From assembly GCA_003833135.1 (NCBI GenBank), contig QZLH01000104.1, forward strand, positions 1 through 31,769: a stretch of 31,769 bases of DNA, given 5' to 3'. The DNA comes from Oehlia diaphana. Lineage: Eukaryota > Glomeromycota > Glomeromycetes > Glomerales > Glomeraceae. The notes under the pieces were generated by a model. The model ran no database searches and had not been told where the DNA came from. It saw only the letters and a program-made list of their open reading frames with translations. Positions 10,325 through 21,014 of the stretch are shown in pieces (the stretch's first letter is position 1; every line of letters begins with the position of its first letter). The position numbers and the translations under genes were made by a program.

Positions 10325-12392
10325 ATGTTAAGGCTGGACGAATCTCACTATGACTGGCAAGACAAAAGGTCATATATGGCCATAATTATATTTATAATAA
10401 CATGGCTTCTATTAATAAAACGTTGGTCGGCTATAAAAGTTGGTCACAGTACTATCGCGATATTAGGTTGTAGTATAATGGTATTTTTCGATATAATTAC
10501 TTCAGAAGAAACTTTTAGTAGTATTTGTGGGGAAACTCTATTATTGGTAGCTGCTTTCATGATAATCCATCTAAAATTAGAACAAAGTGGCCTTGTCGAG
10601 TTTTTAAAACGCGCTTTACTTTATGGTAAACCAACTCCTTCATGGTTGTTGGCAAGAGTTTCTTTTCTTTCAGGTGTTTTAGCTGCCCTAATTATGGATA
10701 GCGGTGCTGCCACTCTCTTGAGCCCTCTTGTTTTTCAACTTTGCGAAGAGAATCGTCTTGAAATTGAACCTTTTATGATGGCCTTGGTAATTAAAATATC
10801 AGTTTCATAATACAATGTAGTATATTAATTTATATACCTTTTTTTTCAGGTGACATCTGCAAATATTGGTTCAATTGCTACAGGTAATTATGATTTCTTT
10901 TTTTAAATTTTTTAAAGTCTAATTTAATTTTTTAACTTTGATCCATAACTTTTGATCTTGATCACATCATAGTGATTGGAAATGTGAAAAATATGATTAT
11001 GATTGAGTTCTTTCCTGAAATTTCATTTTTTGAATTCTTCATTCACATGACACCTCTCGCAATAATTGGACTTTTATTAAACACGATATTTCTCATATTT
11101 TATTATCGTAAAAGATTTATTGGACAAACCATTAAATCTTACAAACCACCAAAAGCCACAAATATCTCTTCAACATCAGCAACAAATCAGAATCCTAGAA
11201 ATTTAATTCCAACGTCATTACGTGTAATTACAAATTCACGTACGATTGAAACCTCGTATGATACCGATGAAGATGCCATATTGACAGGAATGGCTAGTGA
11301 TAGTGATGATAGAGACGAAAGCGACACGGAAAATAATGACGATGATTCACAATATAGTGAAGGAGAAAATTCAAGTCTTCTTGCGCGTAGAAAACGTTTA
11401 CTTAATTCAAGACCACAAGTTAATGAATTTTCTTCTTCACCAGATCGGCTTCAATCTAAAAGAAATTATGCGTTTGAACAAGTAGTTTATATGGATGATA
11501 ATGATTATGATGATGATAATACAAGCCCTTGGGTAATTAGAAGAGATAATCCTAATTGTAGTCCAAGACAAAATCAACCAGCTTTAACAAGATTTGCCTG
11601 GGATGCGCCACATGAATCACGTGGTTTACAAGGACTTGGATCAAATATACAAAAACAAACTAAACAATTTATTAGTGGTACAAAAAATTTGTTTGGAAAT
11701 GGAAATTTATTAAAAATATCTTTTTTCATTATAATGATGTTTGGAATGTATATTGCAATGTTTTTTGGAAAAAGTTTGGGATGGACTGCTGTTACTGTAG
11801 CGTCATTATTTTTATTTTTTGATGGAAAAAATGCAACAAATGTTATTAATAAAATAAATTGGGGAATTATTGTTTACTTAATTGGAATCTTTGGAGTTAT
11901 TAGAGGTCTTCATTCAACTCCATTACCTAGTTTTTTATGGGATAATTATGAAGGAGTGTTTATTGGAACTGATATGAAAACTTTAATATCAATTTTCGTG
12001 TTATCATCTATATCAATCTTATTGACCTTATCTTTGACTTCCATACCTGCAACTCTTTTATTAATATCTTATATATCAGGAAGAATGGATGAAAGATTTG
12101 CTGTATATTTATTAGTTTGGAATATTGTACTAGTTGGAAATTTATCAGCCCGTAAAAGTTCTGCTGGTCTTATTGTTACAGGTATATTTGTTATTATATA
12201 ATTATGTCAAAGTAATATTATTAATTTTTTAAAAAAAATCATTTCGTATTTTATATAGAAATCGCTAAAGATCATTTATTTGATACACCGTTAGTTCAAC
12301 CTCACGAATTTAGCACATGGGTAAAATATTCCTTATGGTCAACTATTATCATTTCAATAATTGGCACTTTTATAATTTCATTTTTTCATTAA
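10325..12392 (+). CDS. ArsB/NhaD (Lsi2-like) ion-transporter permease
   Basis: Four exons (10325-10786, 10850-10883, 10973-12181, 12259-12392) join in frame to 612 residues. The protein is strongly hydrophobic with many membrane helices. The N-half carries LLLVAAFMIIHLKLEQSG, then IMDSGAATLLSPLVF and SANIGSIATVIGN followed by VKN (about 157-172), the signature of the SLC13-like ArsB/NhaD/P-protein/Lsi2 group. Residues about 210-410 form a long acidic, Ser/Asn-rich hydrophilic loop between the two halves. The C-half has a second set of helices and ends in a final helix (IIISIIGTFIISFF). Members export arsenite or silicic acid, or exchange Na+/H+; the substrate here cannot be told. The start MLRLDESHYD is preferred over an ATG at 10268 that would add a poly-Lys stretch encoded by the A-run. 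Divergent from the SPX gene. Confidence 0.82.
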
Positions 12393-12462
12393 AATTATTT
12401 TTAATTTAAGAGGAAAATAATGAGATTTTTATGCGGAAAAGGAAAATCATATATCATAATAT

Positions 12463-12499
<37 letters not shown>

Positions 12500-12722
12500 T
12501 ATTATTATTTTATACATAAATTTTTTTACTTAAAATGATAGAGCATTTCTTATTTGTAATGGATAAAAAATTAATTAAGTTGTTACGATTTTTATTAATA
12601 ATAATATACTTTGATTGGACATTTGTATATAAAAAAAAATATTTATATATATACTTATATTTTAAAGAACAAGAACTTTACTTATATAGATTAGAATAAA
12701 TAAATAATTCAAATTGAATAAG
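12393..12722. other. Convergent intergenic region with (TA)n
   Basis: The permease and GST genes end toward each other here. It contains a (TA)14 microsatellite (12469-12496) and otherwise AT-rich 3' UTR-like sequence. No gene seen. Confidence 0.7.
12469..12496. repeat. (TA)14 microsatellite
   Basis: Fourteen uninterrupted TA dinucleotides lie between two convergent genes. Confidence 0.9.
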
Positions 12723-13594
12723 TTAATCATCGATTGGGGCATAACCAGGCATATTTTCAATTCTACGTAACCATGCTTTAATTTTAGGAAAACTATCGAT
12801 AGAATATCCAGCTAGAAAAAAAAAAGAAAAATTAGAAAAAGTTAATAAAATAAAATAAGAAAAAAATATTTTTTTTTCTTTACCTTCTTCAGCACAATGA
12901 GTGTAAGCATATAGAGCAATATCAGCAATAGTAAATTTATTAGCCACTAACCAATCTTCTTTATTTAAATGATCTTCCATAACATTTAAAGCTTCATAAC
13001 CTTTTATTTGCCGTTCATTAATTTTATCTAAATATTGAGGATCATCACCTTTATCTAATAAAGTTATCCAAAATCTTAAAGAAGAAAAATTTGGTTCATG
13101 AGAAAATTGTTCCCAAAATAACCATTGCATAACTTTCGCTCTTTCTATTGGGTTTGATGGATATAATGATGTACCATCCGAAAAGAATGTTAAAATCGCG
13201 TTCGATTCTGTTAAAATTATTGATTGTTGTTCATTCGTTGAATTATTATTAGAAGGTGATGATGATGTAGAATCTGTAGGAGTTTTTGAAGTCGTAGATG
13301 AATTCTCTACATTCGAAAATTTGTGAACATAATCTGATGGAATTATTACTACTGGAACTCGACCATTTGGTGAAATATTTTTTAAAAAATGTTCAGTACG
13401 TGTTTCTCCTTTTTTTACATCTACATCAATTCGAATACATTGTATCCTCAATAATGAGAATAATAATCGAACCTAAAAAAAGAGTGGTTTTTTTTCAAAA
13501 GGAACATAAAAGGAAAAAGGAAAAAAAGGAAAGCAATAAAAAAAAATACCTTGTAACAATTTCCCGAAGGTCCATAATCATATAAAGTTAACAT
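12723..13594 (-). CDS. Glutathione S-transferase-like protein
   Basis: Three exons (13550-13594, 12884-13472, 12723-12811) join in frame to 240 residues. The N-terminal thioredoxin-like domain starts LYDYGPSGNCYKVRLL, with the Ser/Cys-Gly-Asn region typical of GST active sites. It then has SPNGRVPVV (cis-Pro loop) and LTESNAIL (glutathione gamma-glutamyl binding Glu-Ser). The all-helical C-terminal domain includes VMQWLFWEQ, then WLVANKFTIADIALYAY with the conserved N-capping Asp, and ends PKIKAWLRRIENMPGY. It would conjugate glutathione or act in redox defence in the cytosol. Oddity: about 35 Ser/Thr/Asn-rich residues (62-98) are inserted between the cis-Pro strand and LTES, where family members have a tight turn. 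Confidence 0.85.
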
Positions 13595-13906
13595 TTTGAC
13601 TAAGCAGTTAAAAATAAAAAATAAATAAATAATAAAAATTGGATTTCACGAGAATAGAAACAATATTTCGAAAAATAGATGGGTGGCTTAGAAATATTTT
13701 TTTTATCTGGCGTAATGATCTACTCATTACTTCATGATGATATAATTTATTCCCAATTCCAGCGGTTTTGTCTAAAGCAAGAAATTTATTATTATATATT
13801 TATATACATAAATTATTATTATTATTATAAAAAAATTAAATAGAAAAATTATAATAACGAAAATATAAACTAGTAAAATCTATATATGACATACGAAATT
13901 ATATTA
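13595..13906. other. Intergenic, GST promoter side
   Basis: Just over 300 AT-rich bases lie between the GST start and the stop of the small membrane protein gene. They would hold the GST promoter and the neighbour's 3' UTR. Nothing else recognised. Confidence 0.6.
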
Positions 13907-14593
13907 TTATGGTTTATAAATAGGAGGAGGTTCCATTTCAAGAACATCTTGATTAGAATCGGTTGGATAAAGTTCAGGATAAATAGGTTCACTTCTATAG
14001 TGATTACGATTTTGATTATTTCTCCTCGTAGAAGTCAAAGGTAAAGGTATTGTTATAACGCTAGCAAATGATCTTCGATTTTGTCCGTCTACTTCTATTA
14101 ATACATTCTCGGCAGTTGTAGAAGTTGTATGACGTGATTGTGATACTTGTGTATTGTTTGCTGGTCTTATCATGTTATTCAAAGTAAAACTATTAAAAGA
14201 ATTACGGAAAGAGAAAGAACTTCTACAGCTTGATGTTATACTTTCTAAACGTCCAGTTGACGTTTCTGTTTGCATTGAAGAGTTAGTTAGATCATACATT
14301 TCTCTACTATGAACTTGATAAATTTTCACGCAAGAAGGAAAAAAAAAATGCATATTATTAGAAAAATATTATTTAACACAACTAAATATAATTGAAACTA
14401 TTTTACCTTTTAATAAATTTTTTCGATTTTTATTAAGCCACATAATGATAAAAGAAATTAAAAGTGAGACAAATAAAACACAACTAATAATTCTTATTTC
14501 TTTTTTCATATTTTCTAAGCTAGGTTCCGCATTACAACTTATTATATAACATGATATTATGATCAAGAACGATAATATTTTTTTGTAATACAT
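13907..14593 (-). CDS. Small single-pass membrane protein with C-terminal PPxY
   Basis: Two exons (14407-14593 and 13907-14313) join in frame to 197 residues. A hydrophobic signal peptide (1-22, ending near ISCNA) precedes a very short outside part (about 10 residues). A membrane helix follows (about 34-52, IISCVLFVSLLISFIIMW), then a basic stop-transfer (NKNRK) and a ~140-residue Ser/Thr/Asn-rich cytosolic tail. The last residues are EMEPPPIYKP, a PPxY motif that binds WW domains such as those of Nedd4/Rsp5 ubiquitin ligases. The intron acceptor is CAAG at 14314; an earlier TTTAG acceptor would give a stop soon after. I do not recognise the family. A TA-flanked MITE lies 83 bp upstream of the start. 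Confidence 0.7.
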
Positions 14594-14676
14594 TTTTAAT
14601 CACTAAGAAAAACATAAAGAAAACTTTTTTTATTAGAAAAGATTAATTCGTGGAATCTTATTTTTTTTTTCCTTTA

Positions 14677-14820
14677 CAGTCAAACTATATGTCGGGATAA
14701 TATATGAAATTTTTAGAAATATCGTTATATCAAAGTTATACCGATATTTATACGTCCTCACAAATAGTGGGAAAATAAAATTTGTTTCTAATAGTATATC
14801 GGTATATTTGGGTTAGACTG
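14677..14820. mobile_element. MITE, 144 bp, Tc1/mariner-type ends
   Basis: The left end CAGTCAAACTATATGTCGG and the inverted right end CAGTCTAACCCAAATATACC are imperfect inverted repeats, and the element is flanked by TA on both sides (14675-14676 and 14821-14822). There is no ORF. The TA duplication and CAGT end suggest mobilisation by a Tc1/mariner transposase. It sits just upstream of the small PPxY membrane protein gene. Confidence 0.75.
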
Positions 14821-14822
14821 TA

Positions 14823-17800
14823 ATTATAACTATTTACATAATTATTATAATTTACATTTTTTTGACTTTATTTTTAATACACAATATTTAATGTCTTTAG
14901 CTTTCTTTTTCTTATAGAAAATATCATCATTATTTAATAAAAAAATTTCTTTTATGATAAAATAGTAAATTATTAAAATGTTCACATTATGCAAATCATA
15001 TTCATCATCGGTCATTTCTGTTGAAGAAAGGTTATATCTCCTGAATTCGAATATAATAAAATGTATAATGTGTCAGCATGTTATCTTTTTTTCGTAACAA
15101 GAATCTTGCCTTTTTTATGTTTGATAGGTTTTAGAATGAAAATGATGACCAGTTTTTCCTATCTCTAATAATATAAAATTAATTATTTTTGGATAGATAA
15201 ACTATTTGCTTTTATTTATAACAATTATCAATATTCAAACGGATATGAAACAATGACTATCTAATGACTATCTAATCTAACATGTGCAGTTCTCATTCAA
15301 TAAAGATATTTTAGCCTATTGATAAACAAAAATTGGGAAACTAATTGATAGGGTGGCTGTATTACGGTCACAAACTTTTTATAAAATCTCCCATTTTTCC
15401 ATTTTTCCAATCTTCCGCTATTTATTTCACCATGGTTGGCCCTGCGGTGTTCATTGCGTATTACAGTATTATTCCTTTATTTTATATATAAGTACACCTT
15501 TGAAACTACTGTTGTTCAAATATTTCCCCACAAGATAGTACTCCTTGATAAGTTGTATATAAACTGTCAGCGTAGACGTGATTTGTCCAAGTTTTTAATC
15601 TGGATATAATATAATTTATGACAATAAGTCTATTATTATATAGAAATTTTAATGGCTGGATTTAGAATTGAAAAAAAAAATAAAATTTGTTTTAGCTATT
15701 AAAAAGAAAAATTCTTGGTCACATTACTGCGATATGTGTTTATTATATCGAATAAACAAGCCTAGAAACAGTTATATAATAATAGACAAGATGAAACAGA
15801 TATATATTGGACAGGATGTGGTATACTTACACTTGGTCGACATCAACTAAATAATACTAGCTGAAATAGTTAGAATCATTTTGGAGGAAAGTATGGCGAA
15901 AATATACCTAGCTTTGATAACAATTGAAATAATAAAGATTTAAAACTAACGGGAGTAGAAGGGAATAAAGAATGTGGTGAAAATTAAGCCAGGGGCTTTC
16001 AAAAATTTCATCAACGCGTTTTACGATACGTTTTCAAAGAGTCATATTGTTTGGTATTTCAGCTTAAAAATTACTCCTAAGGTTTAAATATTGATAAGAG
16101 ACCGATAGCGAACAAATACGCGTTCCTCAAAAAATTAGCTAATATAGGTTGGAATATTTATTAAGAGAACAGGGTAATCCATTAAAAAGGATAATTTTTT
16201 TTTCTATACGATTTCTGAAAATTATTTTGATTTCTTTTTCTATATGATTTTTGTAAAAATCGTGTCTATTTCTATATTGTTTATACTTGAGGGATCAATA
16301 GACCGTATGCTAAAAAACAAACTATTAGAGGATTATTAATAATTGAGTTATGATTTATCTTTCGATCCTACTTTTGCTCAATCCGGATATATCCGTAATC
16401 CGGATTGAATTCGGATATCCGCATCCTATGAGGATTGATCCGTTGATAAATCCGGATGAAGATTCCGGATGAACATCCGGATGAATATAAAGTTTTATGA
16501 TTTTACCGTTTACTCATGAAGTTGATAATGACTACACGATTAACGGTTATACAGTATATAACCCTTTTTATTTCCTTCTTTATTCAATTGTCATGAGAAA
16601 AATAATTTATCAATTTTATTAAATCCATTTTTTTTCGTAAAGAATTGTCATTTTTTCAAAATTGATTCTAATAATATTCAAGATGATGATGTTGATGAAA
16701 TGATCGAACAAAATCTTTCAGAAAAGGAAAACAACTAATTAATTTAATTAAAAATTAAGAAACAGAAACGAGTTCCTTAATACTAAGTTATTTATAATTA
16801 ATAATTTTATTAATTCATAAATCTTTATACGAAAAAAAACTTTATTAGGATTGATCCTGATAGATCCTAATTTAACGGCAAACTTGGGATACAGTATATC
16901 CTGATTAATCCTAAATTAAGGATCAATCCGTAAATTTTCAGATCCAGAATAGGTTAGGATCACAGTATTAGAGACGCCCTAGCCACATATAATGTCACAT
17001 CATCATTAAAGAATAAGTGAAATACGCGACCCATTGATTTCAAAATCTCATTTTTTTCAAAAAATAAAATTCTCAGTATTAATAAAAGACTGTAAATATA
17101 AATTTAATATTTACTAATTGTCATTGATAATTACTTCATAATTCAAATAAAAATAAGATACTTTATAAAAATTTGTCATGAATCTGATACGTTATATACT
17201 GTGTTAAACGGTGTCCTGTGAAATGTTTTCTCGTCCCTCATAGTCCAATATTAAATTAGACTTGATGATAACTAATTATTTTATGTTATATACTGATTTG
17301 AGAAAATGAGTAAAAGGTAAAATAAGAGAATGTTCAATAAATAAAATAATAATAATAATAAAATAAGAGAATGTCTTCTACTAGAAAAGTAACGTGATTG
17401 ATCAATAAGTATGTGTTTTTATGGAAAATTATAATAATTTAGATCACTTTTCAAGCCTCTTGGGCGATATTCGATCATAGGTTCCTTTAGCTATCTGGAT
17501 AATATAAATAATATAACGATTAGTCCCTATTTTTATTTTGTATTGACAACCGACTAAGACACATAGTTTTACATTTTGACCAGCATTAAAATTAATGTAG
17601 GCCACAAATATCAAGTTAAACATCCTGTGTGTATGTGTTTTACGAGTATTAATTATTCATTTCATACCCAATTCTTTTTGATGTGGATATCCCAAAAAAG
17701 GTTTATGGTATTATTAAAAGTTTAATTTAAACTTTATCACGTAAAGTACAATAGTTTTAATATGAACTCAAACCAAACACGTTATATAATAACAAATTTT

Positions 17801-18061
17801 CTAATCTATTAATTCCAAAAAAAAATTATTTATTTATGAAAGAGATTAAATTTGTGAGGAGGAAAAGTATTTATAAAAAAGAAATAAATAAATTTTTTAC
17901 TAGTTTGTTAATCATATTTACAAAAATTCGGAAATGATCAAATACTATTTTGATTATCCGATCTGTTTACGACAAAAACTATTGGGGAAATAATAAATAC
18001 CATTTCGAATTTACTCATCTATCCCGCTAACAATCCATTTTAATGTGATATTATCATGGAT
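14823..18061. other. Gene-free region of 3.2 kb
   Basis: No supported gene. Two short ORFs at 15,353 and 15,668 (about 60 codons) show no recognisable motif. It holds a cluster of ATCCGGAT palindromes (16,381-16,482), GGAT/ATCC-rich sequence (about 16,850-16,965) and a 12-bp inverted pair ACAGTATATAAC (16,551-16,562 and 17,191-17,202). The mix suggests old transposon debris. Confidence 0.55.
16381..16482. repeat. Cluster of ATCCGGAT palindromes
   Basis: Exact ATCCGGAT occurs at 16381, 16398, 16450 and 16475, with near-copies (TTCCGGAT, ATCCGTAAT, TCGGATATCCG) between them. GGAT-rich sequence recurs near 16,850-16,965. It may be part of a repeat family or a set of protein-binding sites. Confidence 0.6.
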
Positions 18062-20788
18062 TTACAATCTAAAATTAAAATGTTTAATTAATAAAAATTA
18101 TACAAAAATCGTTATTCTCGACTTTAAATATTAATACATACGCGGTACCACGTTCAAAATTTTCCTTGATTTCTTTAGTATATTTATCATAAAATCTACC
18201 AATTTTTTCATTGAATCTTCTATTACGTTCATTAATATAAGTAATATCATCTTCTTCGTTAATAGTTTTTTGTCTAGAAGATTTTTCACGCCTAGCAATT
18301 GTTTTGTTAACATCTGCAACAACTCTATCAATTGCTTCACGACTTGGTTGATTATCTACGCTAGCATATTGTAAGGAATTTGCGTCTCTGTAAAAACTTG
18401 ATTCTGTATCTACTGGTACAATTTGCCCATCTTCTGCTTTAATTAAACTTGATGATGCAATTGCTGCTACCTTTTGTTCATTATATGCTGCTAAATCTGG
18501 TTTTAATTCGTTAATTTGTTTCTTATATTTCTTAGTTGCTACTTGATTGTAATCTAATAACATATAATAATAAGCAAACGATCTAATGAAAAATAATCTT
18601 TAAAAATAATTTCTTTCCTTAACGCTTCACTCACCAGTAAAAGCGACATCTGATTTCTTTGCTTTCTTTTCTTGTTTCTTTTCCCATTTTTCAACTGATT
18701 CAATAGAATATTCCCAGAACCTTGATCTTTCATAATCCTCCCCCCTCTCTTCAGCTTGCTATAAATTTTGCCAAATTTAAATTTTAGTAAAATGTACATT
18801 TCTTCAATATGTATGCAAATAATTGAATCGCTTTTAATATTACTTGCTTAGCCAACAATTTTTCAGCTTCTTCGCGTTTTCTTTCTTGTCGTATTAATTC
18901 TCTGGGATTGGTTTTCTTACGTTGATGTTCCTCATAAACTTCTTTACGATTGGCGGACTCTCCTTCATCCTGTAAAAAAAAAATAACCAAATGTATCTTT
19001 ATTTAAGATATGAATAATTATTATTTAATTAACACACACCATTCGATTTCGAAGTTTATTAAACTTGTCCATTTTAGCTTTAAATTCATCAATACGTGAT
19101 AATTTTTTTGGTGTAGGTTGTTCACTGTCCTCATCATAACTTTCATCATTATCCAAAGAACGTTTTCTTTTGACGCTCTGTTCACCGACAAGTGAATTAA
19201 CTTCTTCTACTTTATTTTGTGCATCATCCATTGTAACATCCTGATCTACTTGTTGTACTACTGAAGTATTATTGTTCTCAAAATTTTTAGTCGATTTAAC
19301 TTCTTTTTCCCCATCAACTGTCTGTGATGTTATAAAATCGGAAGGTTTCTCTTGGTGTTGGTGCTCAGATATTTTTATATATTCATTTAGTACAACAGAA
19401 TTTTTTGAATCCACATTAGGCTTCGCGGGATCAGTAGAATTCTCTTGTTCTGAAGGCATAGAGGGACTTTGTGAATCTACATTAATAGATGGTTTTTGTT
19501 GTGGCTGTTGTGGTTCTACTATGGGAGATTCTATCATTGATATGGATTTTGTATCATCAACTTTTTCCATATTTGTAGAATTTATATTAAGAGTTTCCTC
19601 ATCAACAGTTGGTTTATCGACCGGTTTTATTTTTTTTGGTCTACCTCTCTTAGTAGTCTTAATAGTTGGCTGTTGCTCATTCTGCGATTGTTCAATAGAA
19701 GTTGTTTCAATAGCAGGTGTTTGCGGAGTAATAGCAACCCGTTTTTTAGATCTCCTCTTCTTAACGGGGTTGGCTGCTTTGGCAGAAATCAACGATTGCT
19801 CAATCTCTCCTTCTGTCTGTTGTTGGTTTAAACCCACTTGTTCTTGAGGAGTAAAATCTTCACCAACAATAATTTCCGATTGTTTATCTGGCTCCGCTGA
19901 AACTTCTTGTTTCCTTGATTTCCTTTTTCTTACCGGAGCAGGCTTTGCATCATGAGTCTCTGAAATATCTGCTGTAGCTGCAGTTTGTGGATCGACTTTA
20001 ACTTTTTTAGGCCGACCTCGCTTACTTGGTGCAGGAGCAGATGGAAGAGTAGAGGTAGAAATAGGAGTAGTAATTGGAGCGATGACTGGTTGAACAACAG
20101 GGGATGGCGCGACCGGAGAATTATAATTATTATTACCTTGTGGTTCAGGTAAATTTATCTGACCCTTATTAAAACCATAAGGATGAAAGCTATCTTCATC
20201 TAAATTAATGAGATTTCTTATAGCTGCTGGTGATGATGATGATGTAGGAACTACAGGCGTCGGTTGAATATTTCTAATCTTCTCTTCTGATAGTAAATGT
20301 TGTTGGACCTCCTCTTGTTTCCTTGCTTTTGGTTTTCTTCCCGGCTTCTTCTTGACCGGCTCTTCAGGGGTTGCATTAATAAATAACAATTGATGCTGAA
20401 GAACAGTGGTTGTTGGCTGCTGTTGTTGCTCTTGAGGTTCCTCCTCTGTAGTAACAGCTTCTTGTTTAACTTTAGGTTTTCTACCGGGTCTTTTTTTTGT
20501 AGGAGCTACTTCTTCTTGTGGTTGAGTTTCAATTTTTATGACAGAAGAAGTACTGGGATCAATAATATTAGATTCCTCTTGTGAAGAGAGATCCTTCTTT
20601 TTAGTAGTTCTAGGTTTCCTTGTTCTTTTCTTTGGTGTTGATATTTCTTGAGGAGGAGAAGTAGAAGGTGGAATCGTAGGAATAGCTTCGCTTACGAAAT
20701 CTTGAACATTTTGTATAATTTGGTCGACAGGATTTTCGGGTTTAATTTGATTAGATTTATTAGATTTCGTATTTTTCCTAGGTGGCAT
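18062..20788 (-). CDS. SYF2: SYF2 splicing factor with long AT-hook N-terminal extension
   Basis: Five exons (19040-20788, 18844-18969, 18635-18758, 18142-18553, 18062-18068) join in frame to 805 residues. The C-terminal ~245 residues are SYF2: the Arg/Lys/Glu-rich helix (FNKLRNRM...NRKEVYEEHQRKK), GEDYERSRFWEYSIESVEKW, TDYNQVATKKYKKQI, then YINERNRRFNEKIGRFYDKY and a terminal ERGTAL (human ERGTAV). SYF2 is a component of the NineTeen/Prp19-associated spliceosome. Residues 1 to about 560 are low-complexity with at least four AT-hooks (PGRKPK near 101 and 149, KRGRPKK near 257 and 380) plus several KKR..RK patches and Q/P/S/T-rich linkers. The extension and the SYF2 start lie in one uninterrupted exon. 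Ordinary SYF2 is about 215-250 residues. An internal start at MDDAQNK would give normal-size SYF2. Confidence 0.82.
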
Positions 20789-21014
20789 ATTCAAATCTAA
20801 ATTAAAAAAAACGGTATTAAAAATATAAATTTCTAAAAATTTTTTTTTTTTTGGTTTTTTTAGCAAAAAGAAAAAAAAACTTAATCGGAGAATTTCGTAG
20901 TCGCATGTTTAATTAATGAATGGAAGATCAAAAATTTTAACATTATCATGTGAAAAAAAAAAAATTTTTTTTTTTTTATCACAAAAAAATCTGAAATTAT
21001 TAAAAACTATTATC
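20789..21014. promoter_or_regulatory. Short bidirectional promoter, SYF2 and RRP3
   Basis: Only 226 bp separate the divergent start codons. The stretch has several A and T homopolymers (8-11 nt), typical nucleosome-excluding promoter tracts. No specific factor site is recognised. Confidence 0.6.

Noticed and set aside
13298..13585. Plus-strand ORF of 95 codons
   Set aside because: Antisense to the GST gene and its first intron; no recognisable content.
15353..15850. Two ~60-codon plus-strand ORFs
   Set aside because: No motif, no splice-supported extension, and a composition like the surrounding non-coding DNA.
19272..19847. 191-codon plus-strand ORF rich in Cys, Ser and Phe
   Set aside because: Antisense shadow of the Ser/Thr/Glu-rich SYF2 extension exon, whose frame, AT-hooks and splice sites are convincing.
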